Source: Sebastes aleutianus (taxonomy: Eukaryota > Chordata > Actinopteri > Perciformes > Sebastidae). From it: DNA of 64,000 nucleotides. Positions 1 through 11,400 of this stretch are shown one piece after another. Each line of letters opens with the position of its first letter. Positions within the stretch are counted from its first letter, which is position 1. Position numbers and translations under genes: made by a program. A model generated the notes under the pieces. That model ran no database searches and was not told the origin of the DNA. It was given only the letters and a program-made list of their open reading frames with translations. The stretch covers positions 34,573,072-34,637,071 of the forward strand of contig CAKAKS010000072.1 of the NCBI GenBank assembly GCA_916700875.1, written 5' to 3'.

Positions 1-539
1 GGCAGAGCAGAATAGAACCAGAAGAGCTAGAATAGTTTGTGAGTGTGTGTCTTTTATTTCAACAATTTATATTACCCTTCATGTTTTCTCGTGACCATAC
101 AGACTTTTTTACATTACATTTTTTTTGACCGGATGATGACACTAAATCAAAAGTTAAAGGATCACCAAAGTTTTTACATTTCGTAGTTTTAAAACTACGA
201 AATCTACGAAAACTCTTTTACATTTTCGTAGTTGTTTTTAGTTTATATAAAGAGTTCTAAAAATATTACTAGTCAGTACAGTAGATATGTGGAAACAAAA
301 CCACACGAACATGTTTCAGAAAGAGTTACTAAAGAAATACATCATGAGAAGTGAGAGTGAGTTACAGATAGTAGTGGAACAGACTGTGGGACTTTGGCTC
401 TCTATAAACCTGTATTCAACTCCATTCACATGGCTGATTAGTGCAGCAAGGCATTTTTCAAATACAATACATACATTTTAAACAATCTCTTCTACGCTCC
501 TCTAAATTCTGTCTTTCCTTCTTTTCCACCTGTTCACAG
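1..539 (+). other. partial intron 1 of rdh8
   Basis: No coding exon is visible here. The first exon of RDH8 proteins carries the TGxxxGIG cofactor loop, and no sequence encoding it is present, so exon 1 must lie before the window. The stretch is AT-rich and holds the palindrome listed separately. It ends in a pyrimidine-rich acceptor at 538-539. Confidence 0.7.
179..229. repeat. perfect 24-bp palindrome plus adjacent hairpin
   Basis: Positions 179-190 (TTTCGTAGTTTT) are followed at once by their exact reverse complement at 191-202, a perfect palindrome with no spacer. A second stem uses the same word: CTACGAAAA near 204-212 pairs with TTTTCGTAG near 221-229 across about 8-10 bases. The function is unknown; it may be the core of a small transposon remnant. 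Confidence 0.8.
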
Positions 540-2441
540 TCATAGCGACGATGCGTGACCTGAAACGTAAAGATAAGCTGGTGGAAGCTGCCGGTGATGC
601 ATACGAGAAAACTCTCTCTCTGGCTGTACTGGACGTCTGCAACGATGAGTCCGTCACACAGTGTATTAACGGCATCAAAGATCGACACGTGGATGTCCTC
701 AGTAAGCAAACCGTGTTGCACCATGCATCCGTCCCAAAGCGATGTTCATACATCATTCATCTTTCTTGTCCTCTTTGTTTTCCTTCCTCTTCTCCTGACC
801 AGTCAATAACGCAGGTATCGGCCTCGTGGGTCCAATAGAGAGCATCCCCATCGAAGAGATGAAGAAAGTGTTTGAGACCAATTTCTTTGGAGTGATCCGC
901 ATGATCAAGGAGGTGATGCCTGATATGAAGAAGAGGAAAGGAGGACACATCATCGTGGTCAGCAGTGTGATGGGACTACAAGGTGAGCAGAGAGGATGAG
1001 AGAAGGGAAAGAGGAGGCGGGTTGGGGTGGTAAATGGTAGTACAGGGACAAATGACAGGTCTGTCAGCTTCAGACTGATGTAAGTATGGGTTGATGATAG
1101 ACGAATGGAAGAGTGGGTGGATACTTGACGGAAGGCTAATGGAGTTTAAGTACTACTGTATGTCTTTACAAAACAGTGAACATGAAGAACAGGGTTTATG
1201 TTGTCTGAAAGTGAAATTTAAACATTTACTCACTGTTTCTACAGGTGTGGTGTTTAATGACGTGTATGCAGCCTCCAAGTTTGCTATGGAGGGCTTCTGT
1301 GAGTGTTTGGCGGTGCAGCTCTTGAAGTTTGACGTCACGTGAGTGCCACTGATGCTACCTCTGTCATTACGAACAAACCAGTAACATAGATACGTAGAGT
1401 TAACATGCTAATATCTGCTAATTAGCACTAAACACAAAGTACAGCTGAGGCTGATGGTGATGTCCTTAGTTTTGCAGGTATGATCATAAATTAACAGACA
1501 AATTTATCCTGTGATTTGAAAATTGCAGCAATGCCATTTCAATAAAATGTTGATTAATTGTGGAGCCCTAAATACTGAGGAATTGTTCACCATTTTCTGA
1601 CATTTTTATAGACCAAACAACTAATCGATTAATTGAGAAAATAATTGACAGATTAATCGACAATGAAAATAATCATTAGCTGCAGCCGCTACAAGGGTCT
1701 AACGAAAAAATAGTCCATTTGTTTTAATTTAATTTAATAATTTAATACCCAAATGTAGAAGAGGTTAATTAACTATTTAAATTGTTGTTGATTAATATTC
1801 TATTATTATACTATAATCAATAAATTAAATTTGCCCACAGAGCTCTTCCTCCATCTAACAATGCTCTGTTGTTGAGTTCCAGTCTTCTTAACTATGTTCC
1901 CTCTCTCCTCAGGTTGTCACTGATTGAGCCGGGCCCGGTGCACACAGAATTTGAGGCAAAGATGATTCAGGATGTGAAAGAGAAGGAGTATCCTGGAGCT
2001 GATGCTGATACGGTGCATTACTTCAAGAACGTCTATCTTCCTTCTTCTGTCGACATCTTTGAGACACTGGGACAGACGCCTGACGACGTTGCCAGAGTAA
2101 GTTCACAGGAAGTCTGTGACTCAGCCTCGCTGTGCCTCATCTGAAATCTGTGATTAATCCTCTAGGTCTGACTGCAAATCTTCTTTTGTTGTCCATCCTC
2201 TCACTCTCTGCAGGTTACCAAGAAAGTGATTGAAGCAAGCAGACCGCGTTTCCGTAATCTGACCAACCCCTGGTACTCGCCCATCGTAGCGCTGAAATAC
2301 GCTGATGAAACTGGAGGCCTGTCTGTCCACGCCTTCTACCACATGCTCTTTAACCTGGGTCCTCTAATGCACGTCACCATGACTGCCATGAAGTACCTCA
2401 CCTGTGGATGTCTGAGGAGCAGGACAGTTTCACCAAACTAG
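540..2441 (+). CDS. rdh8: retinol dehydrogenase 8 (5'-partial)
   Basis: Short-chain dehydrogenase/reductase. RDH8 reduces all-trans-retinal to retinol with NADPH in photoreceptor outer segments. Five exons are visible: 540-701, 803-982, 1245-1338, 1913-2096 and 2214-2441, all with GT-AG borders and a continuous frame of about 282 residues; the human protein has 311. The first exon, with the cofactor glycine loop, is missing. Visible SDR marks are NNAG (start of exon 3), the catalytic YAASK in exon 4, and the PGPVHTEF loop in exon 5. The C-terminus contains CGC, matching the cysteine pair near the RDH8 C-terminus that distinguishes it from the close relative HSD17B1. Exon 2 begins inside the family's conserved VIATMRDL. 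Teleosts carry rdh8 duplicates and I cannot say which one this is. Confidence 0.9.
1545..1695. repeat. hAT-like teleost repeat fragment (rdh8 intron 4)
   Basis: An AT-rich block with alternating ATTAATCGATTAA-type words, ending in GCTGCAGC. This is the widespread fish repeat whose other strand reads GGGCTGCAACTAACGATT. A related fragment lies at about 9070-9125. The assignment rests on recalled consensus. Confidence 0.55.
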
Positions 2442-2480
2442 AAATGTATATCTTGTACACAAATGTGAACAATTCACCAC

Positions 2481-2486
2481 AATAAA
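2481..2486 (+). terminator. poly(A) signal of rdh8
   Basis: AATAAA lies 40 bases after the rdh8 stop codon and is the first canonical signal downstream, so the predicted 3' UTR is very short. Confidence 0.6.
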
Positions 2487-3569
2487 GACCACACACTACC
2501 TCGGCTTAGGTTGTCAGAGGAAAAAACAAATATATACATACATAAACAGCTTTTGTGACCTGCCATATTTCCCTCTGTATATATGTAGTCTGCTTCCTCT
2601 ATATTATATTTTCTGTATAAAATTGTAGCTTATGGATGTATAGATACCACACCAGTTGAGTTGAAATACTACAACGGTTTTAAAACTTGTTTTAGCCTAC
2701 CCAGAGTGCCAAATGAGAAGGGTTTGCACTTATGAGACAATATTCTGTAGCCTGATTTCATTATAATATCCCAACCACACAACTTCGTATTTCAGACTGT
2801 TTAATACTTTAAATTGGTTCAGAAAGATTGAGTCTACACCTTGTTCATTTGTAGCCTATGTATTTGCATCTATGTATATATTTTTCAAATTCTTTCAATG
2901 TATTGGAGAAACTATTTTGGCATTAAAATGTGTAATTTATACCTTCCAGGAGTTGTGTTAGTGCTTCTTATAGTTTTTCAATCACTTTCTCTCTGTGCAG
3001 AAAAAAAACCTCTTCTCTGGTAACATCTCTGTCATTTCTCTGAGGTAACAAACACCAACATTGCAGCAAAAATGTCTCTGTAGCTATTTTAGTCTGATGG
3101 AAAACTATCCGTCATTATATTTGTGAATAAAAGACACTGGCATATTCTGGTTTGACAAGATACAATCATAAAACCGACTAAAATTCTTATTATAATTTCA
3201 ATTATGCCATTAGAATGACTAATTAGATCTACCTAAAATTGTATTGTTTTGATTTCATAATTCAGACAAACATTTACACTTACAAAAATAAAGAAATAAT
3301 GGAATTATATTTAACTAATAGCATTTGCAACCTGGACTAGTCACCTGCAAATATCAGACACCTTAATGATGATAAACATGATGATAAATCTCTGGTCGGT
3401 AAGGTTTTCCTCGACAAATGCTTTCCACATATTTCCCAATTCTTTATCCATGTGATTTTTAGACAACACATAGAAGCAAAGTTTGACTAACGTTACTTTC
3501 TTTTTTTCCTACATAATGTGTAAATATTTTACTGACTCGTGAATTATACATTTTCATTTACATGTTGAT
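2487..3569. other. intergenic, no gene recognised
   Basis: AT-rich sequence between rdh8 and the inverted repeats. Open frames here are short and AT-driven, with no splice-joined coding pattern. Confidence 0.6.
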
Positions 3570-4197
3570 GGAAGTTTTTATTGGACTTTAATAGTTGTAA
3601 TCCACAGAAGAAATTCCACAAATGTGTACCATGATTTCCAAATATTTCACCATCCACAAACATGTATTTTTGTATTTGTGTTGTGTAAAGTCACATCCAC
3701 AAAAATAAAGGGCGATTTGCAAATACACATTGATGTGACTTTACACAACAACACAAATACAAAAATACATTTGTGGGTAGTGAAATATTTGCAGATCATG
3801 GTGTATATTTGTGAATTGTCTTCGGTGGATTACAACTATTATCTACAGATCTGCTGCGGTACCAATCGGACAAAATTCTGTAAACAAACAGGAGGGAAGT
3901 TACAAATGTCATGTGGCCAATAAATCCACAGGAAGCAATCTGCAAATGCGCAAATATCATTCCACATGTGGAAATAGATGCACAAATGCATATATATCAC
4001 TTTACATGTAAACCTTAAAATACGTATTTACAGAGTAAGTTATGTGTATTTACAAATCCCTCTTTATTTTTGTGGATGTGACAACACAAATACAAAAATA
4101 CATGTTTGTGGATAGTGAAATATTTGGAAATCATGGTTCACATTTGTGGAATGTCTTCTGTGGGTTACAACTAATAAAGTCCCATAAAAACCTCCAT
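3570..4197. repeat. long nested inverted repeat
   Basis: The left arm (about 3570-3733) and right arm (about 4041-4197) are close to reverse complements over about 155 bases. Both carry the words ATCCACAAACATGTATTTTTG and CCACAGAAGA in matching order. A third, partial inverted copy (about 3735-3835) follows the left arm, so the structure is a palindrome within a palindrome. It is probably a foldback or MITE-type element. Confidence 0.75.
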
Positions 4198-4207
4198 ACA
4201 TGTATAG

Positions 4208-4545
4208 GTGTTAAACCAAAATCTGTGACCACTGAAATCTGTGACAGCAGAGAGCCAGCAACACATGAGGTCACCATTTCAGACAGCTGTCTTCAGAAAA
4301 TGTGACCCCACTGTACCTGTATAATAAATGAGGCAAATATGTGACAGAAAACACACAAAACTAAATGGTTTAAAAACGTAAATGTATTAATATATATTTT
4401 TTTCATTTAAAGGTATATTCACAAAACTCTAAAAGAAAAGCAGAAGATAGGTACAGTGAGGTCACATTTTCTGATGACAGCCGTCTGAACTGGTGACGTC
4501 ATGTGTTGCTGGCTCTCTGCGGGCAGATTTCGGTGTAACACAGTG
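4208..4545. repeat. inverted-repeat element with ~95-bp arms
   Basis: Sequence around 4208-4317 (containing AGAGAGCCAGCAACACATGA and AGAAAATGTGAC) returns in reverse complement at about 4448-4545, separated by about 130 bases. It abuts the preceding inverted repeat. It looks like a non-autonomous DNA transposon; no target duplication was identified. Confidence 0.7.
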
Positions 4546-4750
4546 TTTTAGCATGTTAGCCCATTTATACAATACTTTAGCTAAAGTTATTACTGCCAAA
4601 AATGTAATAATAATTAATATTAATACATGTTGGCATTCTAAACCAAGTACGTTTAATACATGGAAGTAATATAGGTTGTGCTGTGAATACGAAACTAAAC
4701 TTTCAGGTCATTTTAATGAGTAAATATTTTCCCTTTACCTGCTTCTCCTC

Positions 4751-5366
4751 TAGTGATGTGTCTGTCACGAACGAGTTGGCTCTTTTAGCCGGCTCTTTTA
4801 AGTGAACGATAAGAGCCGGCTCCCGTCCAAGAGCCGTTTTTTTTTTTTTTTCTTTTTTTATTAATTCAAGGCAGAATGATAGGACGATCTTCTCCGCGCC
4901 ACGGGCACTCCATGCACTGACTGTGACTGAATGTTGTGTTAATGACGTCCGTGCGACCAATCGGGTGATGACAGACAAGGATCATACCATCAAGCTGGGA
5001 GGTGCGGCGCGCTGACGGTCTACAGGTACAGAGCAGGAGGGAGAGGAGGAGAGGAGGAGAGAAAGAGAGAGAGGAGTGCGGTGTGCGAATAGCAGACAAG
5101 ATGAGTGACAGTCGGAAACGAAGCAACATGTAAAACTATGATAATCTGGAAATTATAAGGTTTAGTATAATTATATTGAATAATTTAAGTGATATATGTG
5201 CACACATAGTAATCATAGGTCAAAACAGTGCTAAATTTGGCTGAATTATATAAAAGACAGAAGTGGTAAAATGAAGAGCCGTTTGGGAGCCGAAAGAGCC
5301 GGCTCTTCTTGGTGAGCTGAGCCAAATGATCTGGATCACTAAAAAGAGACGTAATTCTCATCACTA
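4751..5366. mobile_element. hAT-type non-autonomous transposon
   Basis: The termini are inverted: TAGTGATG at 4751 and CATCACTA ending at 5366. Flanks 4743-4750 (TTCTCCTC) and 5367-5374 (CTCTCCTC) match at 7 of 8 bases, as an 8-bp hAT target duplication would. Both ends carry subterminal AGAGCCGGCTCTT words. No transposase frame is present. It ends about 100-125 bases before the palb2 start codons. Confidence 0.75.
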
Positions 5367-5489
5367 CTCTCCTCCAGACTGGACTGATCGAGTAAGCAGA
5401 GCTCGACTGCTCAGGTCTGTTTGAAGCAGTCGCGGGAAATTTGGAACTAAATCGATCCCCGCATGATCGAACACCAAAATAAACTTCCC
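5367..5489 (+). promoter_or_regulatory. palb2 proximal 5' region and alternative start
   Basis: The only sequence between the hAT element and the preferred palb2 start. An in-frame upstream ATG at 5463 would add nine residues (MIEHQNKLP). The ATG at 5490 sits in CCCATGG, a better initiation context, so I chose it. No TATA box is evident, so the core promoter must be compact, or use the element's sequence, or lie farther upstream. Confidence 0.45.
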
Positions 5490-8400
5490 ATGGACAGACC
5501 GGAGCTGTAAGTCTGACACAAATATCTACTGATACACATTTACTGACACGTTGTCATTACAACAAAACTATATGCGTCCGTGTGTAGACAACTTTGCTGC
5601 TGACTCTTAACGTTAACGTTAATATTTGTTCTGTCAGCTAAGAGCACAACTAACTTAACTACTTTCTAGCTCTGTTAAGCTAAACCAATATAACATGAGC
5701 CTTGCTATAGCTGCATATAACTTATAGTCGTGTGTGTGTTATATGTGTGTTTTGGATGTTAAGGCCGAGTGAGCAGGATGGAGAACAAGGTGTAGATATG
5801 ATGCACTGTGAGGAGCAGCTGAGGACGACACTACACTGTGATGACAAGGAGAAGGTACTGGACCTTAAAGCTATGTGCCACAATGAACCTTTAAAGGTGC
5901 CATATCATGCTCATTTTCAGGTTCATACTTGTATTTTGTGTTTCTACTAGAACATGTTTACATGCTGTAATGTTCAAAAAAACTTTTATTTTCCTCATAC
6001 TGTCAGCCTGAATATGCCTGTATTTACCCTCCTGTCTGAAACGCTCCGTTTTAGTGCATTTTGATGGAATTGCAACAGAATTGCATTGCTAGGCAACAGT
6101 TTGGGTCCATGTGTACTTCCTGTCAGCTGATGACATTCACATACACTGCAACAGGAAATAAACTGGGACACATTTAGAATGTTTACGTTTAAAGTTGTGT
6201 CAAGGGTTTAAATATTGTATATGTGTGACATCACAAATGGGCAGAAATCCTGACAGCTTGTTTCAAATGCAGAGTTTCTGAATACGGGCTGTGTGTATTT
6301 CCCTGTGGATTGAGTGTTTCGATACTTTCACAGTATTTATATAGGACTTAAACCTGCTTTATAATAACAAAACATGAAAATCTCACTTTTTTATAATATG
6401 GGACCTTTAATTCTATGTCTTGTGACTGCTGCTGACACATTAGCTTTTTACCCCACTCAGCTTCGTAGGAAGTTGGCACTGTTACAAAGGGAGTACCTCA
6501 GGACAGCTGAGAGACTACAGGTAAGAGTCTTTCTCTTTACTTCTATAAATAAGACATCCGGTGGGAGCTCAATAAGAAGCACAGTGTAGAAATTCTCTGT
6601 CTCACACACACACACATGTTGATCTGCTCGCAGCGAGCTGAGCGTTTGGATGCAGTGAGGAGACATGTAAGGAGCAGGATCAGTCAGCAGGACCACCAGG
6701 ACCAAAGAGACCCAGAGGTGACATCCAACCCTCCTCTCAACCCATCTTCATTGATATTGAACACCACTAATGGGACACCCACAAGCGTAGCTCAGTGCCA
6801 GGGACACGCTGGAGGTGAGTCTGTCCTAATCAGCTGCAAAGTACAGGTAGTAAATGACAATTAGATAGGAATATGTATGTTGTAAAATATCTAAGTGATT
6901 CAGGGAATAGATTTATTTGCCAAAAGTGTAGCTGTAAATATATGTATGTAATTATGGGGTTCCATTTGTGCCAAAGTGATGTCACATGCGCACTGTCTAT
7001 GTCGCCTGAGACAAAACATTTGTGTATGTTTATTCAACTTTGAACTGTACTTCAGTTGTCACCAAACTATTTATATTGCTGATCATTACTCTGAGAAGCA
7101 GACACTGTTTTGTCTGAAATAACAAGTTAGAATTCACAAATTTTCTGATTTTTTACCAGATCCAGCAGATTCTGATAGCTCCAGGAGGAGCCAGGTGATC
7201 AGGTTCCTGCTGCCCTCTGATGCTGCTTGCCCACAAACCCTAGATCCTAGCCATGACACAGATAGAGGTCACAGGCCCAGCCCTGCCCTGCGCCTCAGGT
7301 CTCGACGCAGCCGCCTGCGCTGGGAAAGGAGGAGTGCTGAGGCCGGCAGGAACACAGACGACAACAGTGAGGAAGGACGGGAGCAGAGTGAAAGGATGGA
7401 GACTGTTAGAGCGGAAGGAAGTGAAGAGAGAGTCAAAACGGAGGGAACAGAGGTTGTGAATGAAAGTGAAGAGCTATTTTCTGGTACGGACACTGAGTCT
7501 CCGTCTCTGCTGCTTACACACTGGAACACTTGTGGACAAACGGAAAAAGGAGATATCGAGGGAAAACAGATACAAGGACGACAAGAAAGAAGAGAAAAAG
7601 AGACAGAGTTGAGAGCTGAAGTGAAAGAGTCAACCTCTTTGTTGCTCACCTGTTGGAACCCTGCTACACACACTGAAGAAAGGGAACAAGATGGCACGCA
7701 AAATGGAAAAAGAAAGGAGACAGAGGGAGGAGAGAGACAGAGGGATGGAAGGCTGTGTGAAGACATCAGTGATAAAGATACTGAACAAAATGCAGCAGAG
7801 AAAATAGAAAGTGATAATGCAGCTAAAATAAAAGAAGAACCAAATGAGCTGGTTGGAGGGGAGCATGATGTGAAGAGTGTGGGTCTCATGGACTCCTGTA
7901 CTCTAGTGGAAGGACTACTTTTCCCAGCAGAGTACTACGTCCGAACCACAAGACGTATGACATTGTCACAGAGCCAGCCTGACATTCAGGCCGTCATACT
8001 CTCCCAGCTGAACATGGGACGGCATCGCAGGAGCCGCGGCCGGGGCAGAAGATCGAACACACGCAGCCATGACCGTTCACATGAACACTCTCAGACAGGT
8101 TTGTCCTCCCTGACCGCTGCATCTGTAAGTCCTCATATGGAGTCACAGTCTGCTGACACATCTGCTGAGCTGAACAGTCAGAGCTCCAGTGAGATTTCAG
8201 ATCAAATCTCAGCTCGTCAGATCGACACAGATGCTTGTTTTTCCCCTACGGTCACCCCTGCTCGTCCAGCGAGAGGTAGGAGGAGGAGAAGAGGTAGGGG
8301 TAGGGGCAGAGGCAGAGGGAGACCTCAGACCCCACGGTGCTCTCCTTGTTTAGACACCCATCAATTAGGCCTTGGACAAACCTCAGACGATCCCCAGCCC

Positions 8401-11400
8401 TCCAGTTCCCCGGTCTCCTCCTCCCCGTCTCTCCACGGAGCTGATGGACCGAAGCCCTGCCTCACTCCGGGAGAAGCTGTTCCAGCGCGGGACGACCTCC
8501 AGCCTGCGTCCATCCACAGCACAGATACACAGCCCTCTTCTGGAGTTAATGCAGCTCAGTCTAGCTCTGCTTCTGGACATCTGGTGAAGGTCTTTCCCAT
8601 CTTTCTGAAGAGCAGCGACAGGATTGACAGAGCCACACAGATGAGTAGAAGTAAGACTTGTATTGTGACTTTGTATATCTGTGTGTGTCAGTGATAGAGA
8701 TAGAGAAGGTTTGTCTCTAAGATTAAAATAGCATTAACATTAATTCCAGGTTTGGATGCAGTAAGTTGTTATTATATAAAGTAAATTAAAGGCTGGTGTC
8801 ATCTTCACCATCCCCCTGAAGAGACTAAAAGCAAATGTTCCTACTAATTCTTCTACTACCAACTTCCATTGTTGTCCAAAAGCTACTAAAACACATAAAA
8901 AGCCATACAGTTGTTGTGCTGCTGGCTGACATATTGATACATGTCATATAGGATAAACACAGCGATCATATTCTACTCGTCAATTCAATTAAACTTTATT
9001 TTCATTGTTACCAGCATACAACGAAACAGTCTTGTCATTCTGCAAATAATCAATATTTTCCTTATTGGATAATCTGCTGGTTATTTTCTAAATTAATCGA
9101 TTAATCGCTTTGTCTATAAAATGTCCTTCACAGTAGGGCTGCACGATATTGAAGAAATATCTAAATGCGATTATTTTGACTGATATTGCATTGCGATATG
9201 ATTTGCAATATTAGGGGGAACGATAATTTTTACATCATTATTCTCATTTTCATTGAAAAACATGTTCAAATGATTATGGTGTGGTTTTTGCGTAGATCTG
9301 TACCAAACAAAGAGGTTTTCTTAAGTCTGTAGAATATGATGTGTTGGCCAAGACATCTCTGCAGCACAACAATATTTCATTTAAAATGGTATTTTGACAC
9401 ACATTTCGTCTTTAACAATTATTGCGATTTGAACAAATACTGCTATTTGGAAATTGCAGTAGGCCATATTGTGATTTCGATTAATTGTTCAGCCCTACTT
9501 CACAGTTTCCCAGAGTCCAAGGTGACAGATGTCTTGTTTTGTTCAACCAACAGCCCAAAACTCAAAGATATTCAGTTTACTATCAAAGAGGACAAAGGAA
9601 ACCAAAGAAATATTAGAATTGAAGAAGCTGAAACCAGAGAAATTTTGGCATTTTTCTTTTAAAAAGATTCCTTTTCTGTTGTTCGACTAATCAGGCTAGC
9701 TACACAGATAATACCGGATAAATTCATTGTTGATTTTAATTCCTCTCGGGGAATAATTGATAATAGTAAAGAACACAAAAAGCTTATCTTTTAAGTTGGG
9801 ACACCCTTGATATAATTTATATATACACAGTAAGGAGTCTGTTTATGAAAGACTGTCTTACCTGTCTGCTTCATCTCACGTCACATTATCTTTCAATTTT
9901 ATTTTTTTGTGATCAAATTGTGCTTTTATTACATCTTTTAAACATACACACTGTGTAGGTGCAGCAAGACAACATTGTACAACCACATACCACTACTACT
10001 ACTACTACATACATACATACATCAACATATGTGTTGTGTGTGTACCCCCAATTTTTCACCAACCCACACTCATTTTCACCCCTCACTCTATAACCTCAAA
10101 ATAAAATAAAAAGTGTCCTGGATATTACAGAGATACGTAGAAATTACACAATAATTAGATAAATAAAAGAGAGCTCTGAAACTATTACCTCCTATTAAAT
10201 TCTTTCACTTTGTGTCCTGCAGGCGCAGCAAGCTGGAGATCTCTCCTCTTGCCTTCTTCTTCACCTGCCCAGACGTCTCTGCTTCCTCTCCCCTCTCTGT
10301 CCCTCGGCCCGCTGGTCAGCAACCTGACTAACTTTGACATTCCACAAGATTTCCATCTCCCTGATGACCAGTTTGCCTCCCTGAAGCTGCACAAGCTCCG
10401 CCAAGTCGCTGTGGATTCAGGAGTTGAACACTTTACACCGCCGTCCCACAGCACACGCAGGAGCAGCCGGCGCTTTGACCCTCGCTACGGCGGCAGTGAC
10501 ACAGCGGTGCCTCTTCCACTCCCGCTCAGCCTCACGCCCACGCTCTCAAATTCACCCCATCCCACTGAGGCTGCTACACAATACGCAGACCTGCAAAACT
10601 TGTCAGTACAATACAAGCGTGTAGATAAATTGACAATGCAGTCCTCAACTGAAGAGTCATCTGAGCGAGATATTACAGAAAACCCCGGAGAGCAGCAGAC
10701 TGAAAACCTTCACCCGGAGTGTCTGACTCACACCACCTCAACAGAATCACTGGTTCAAGATTGTGCTGCTGACTGTGTCGATCAATACAAACAGCGAGAT
10801 ACTGTGAATCTGAATACTCAAGGCCAGAGTAGCGTCTCTGTTGACCACCCTCACATCAACTTTGCAGACAGACCTACAGGCAAAGTGAATGATTATGTCA
10901 TCGGGCGCTCAGATGAACTTCAAATAAAAGAGTCATCTGTCATTTCACCAGAAGAACAAACAGATTGTCCCGGTGTAGTGCGTCCTTTGGGGGATCAGAT
11001 GTCTACAAACCAAACAGACGTTATCATCAAGACTCTTTCCTTTGATTGCCCTCTACAGAAAACCCCTGAGGAGCCTTCTACCAGCTGCACAGCCGTACAG
11101 TTATGTAAAGACAGTGAGGCTCCAGGGGAGTCTCCTGCACTGCATCTGCACGTGAAATCTCCTGCTAAAGATTCAAAGGAATCCTCTGAACCCACCAGAG
11201 ACGCATTGGTGGAAAATAACAATCACACGCACCATAAAGTCCACTCTCAGCTCCTGTTGAGCCCTCCTCTGGCGTCAGCACCCTGCCCCTTCATAACCCC
11301 ACACCTGCCCTCCTTCGCTCTCCTCTCCAGCCCCACACTACCATCACTAGGACTCACCCCCCACCCAGTCCCTGCTGCCCTCCCTCTGACCTCCTCCCCC

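Noticed and set aside
540..2441. Assignment to HSD17B1 instead of rdh8
   Set aside because: The YLTCGCL C-terminus and ATMRDL/DETGGLSV text follow RDH8; HSD17B1 lacks the Cys pair.
7269..7889. 206-aa minus-strand frame
   Set aside because: Antisense shadow of palb2 exon 5, serine-rich from the purine bias; no family match.
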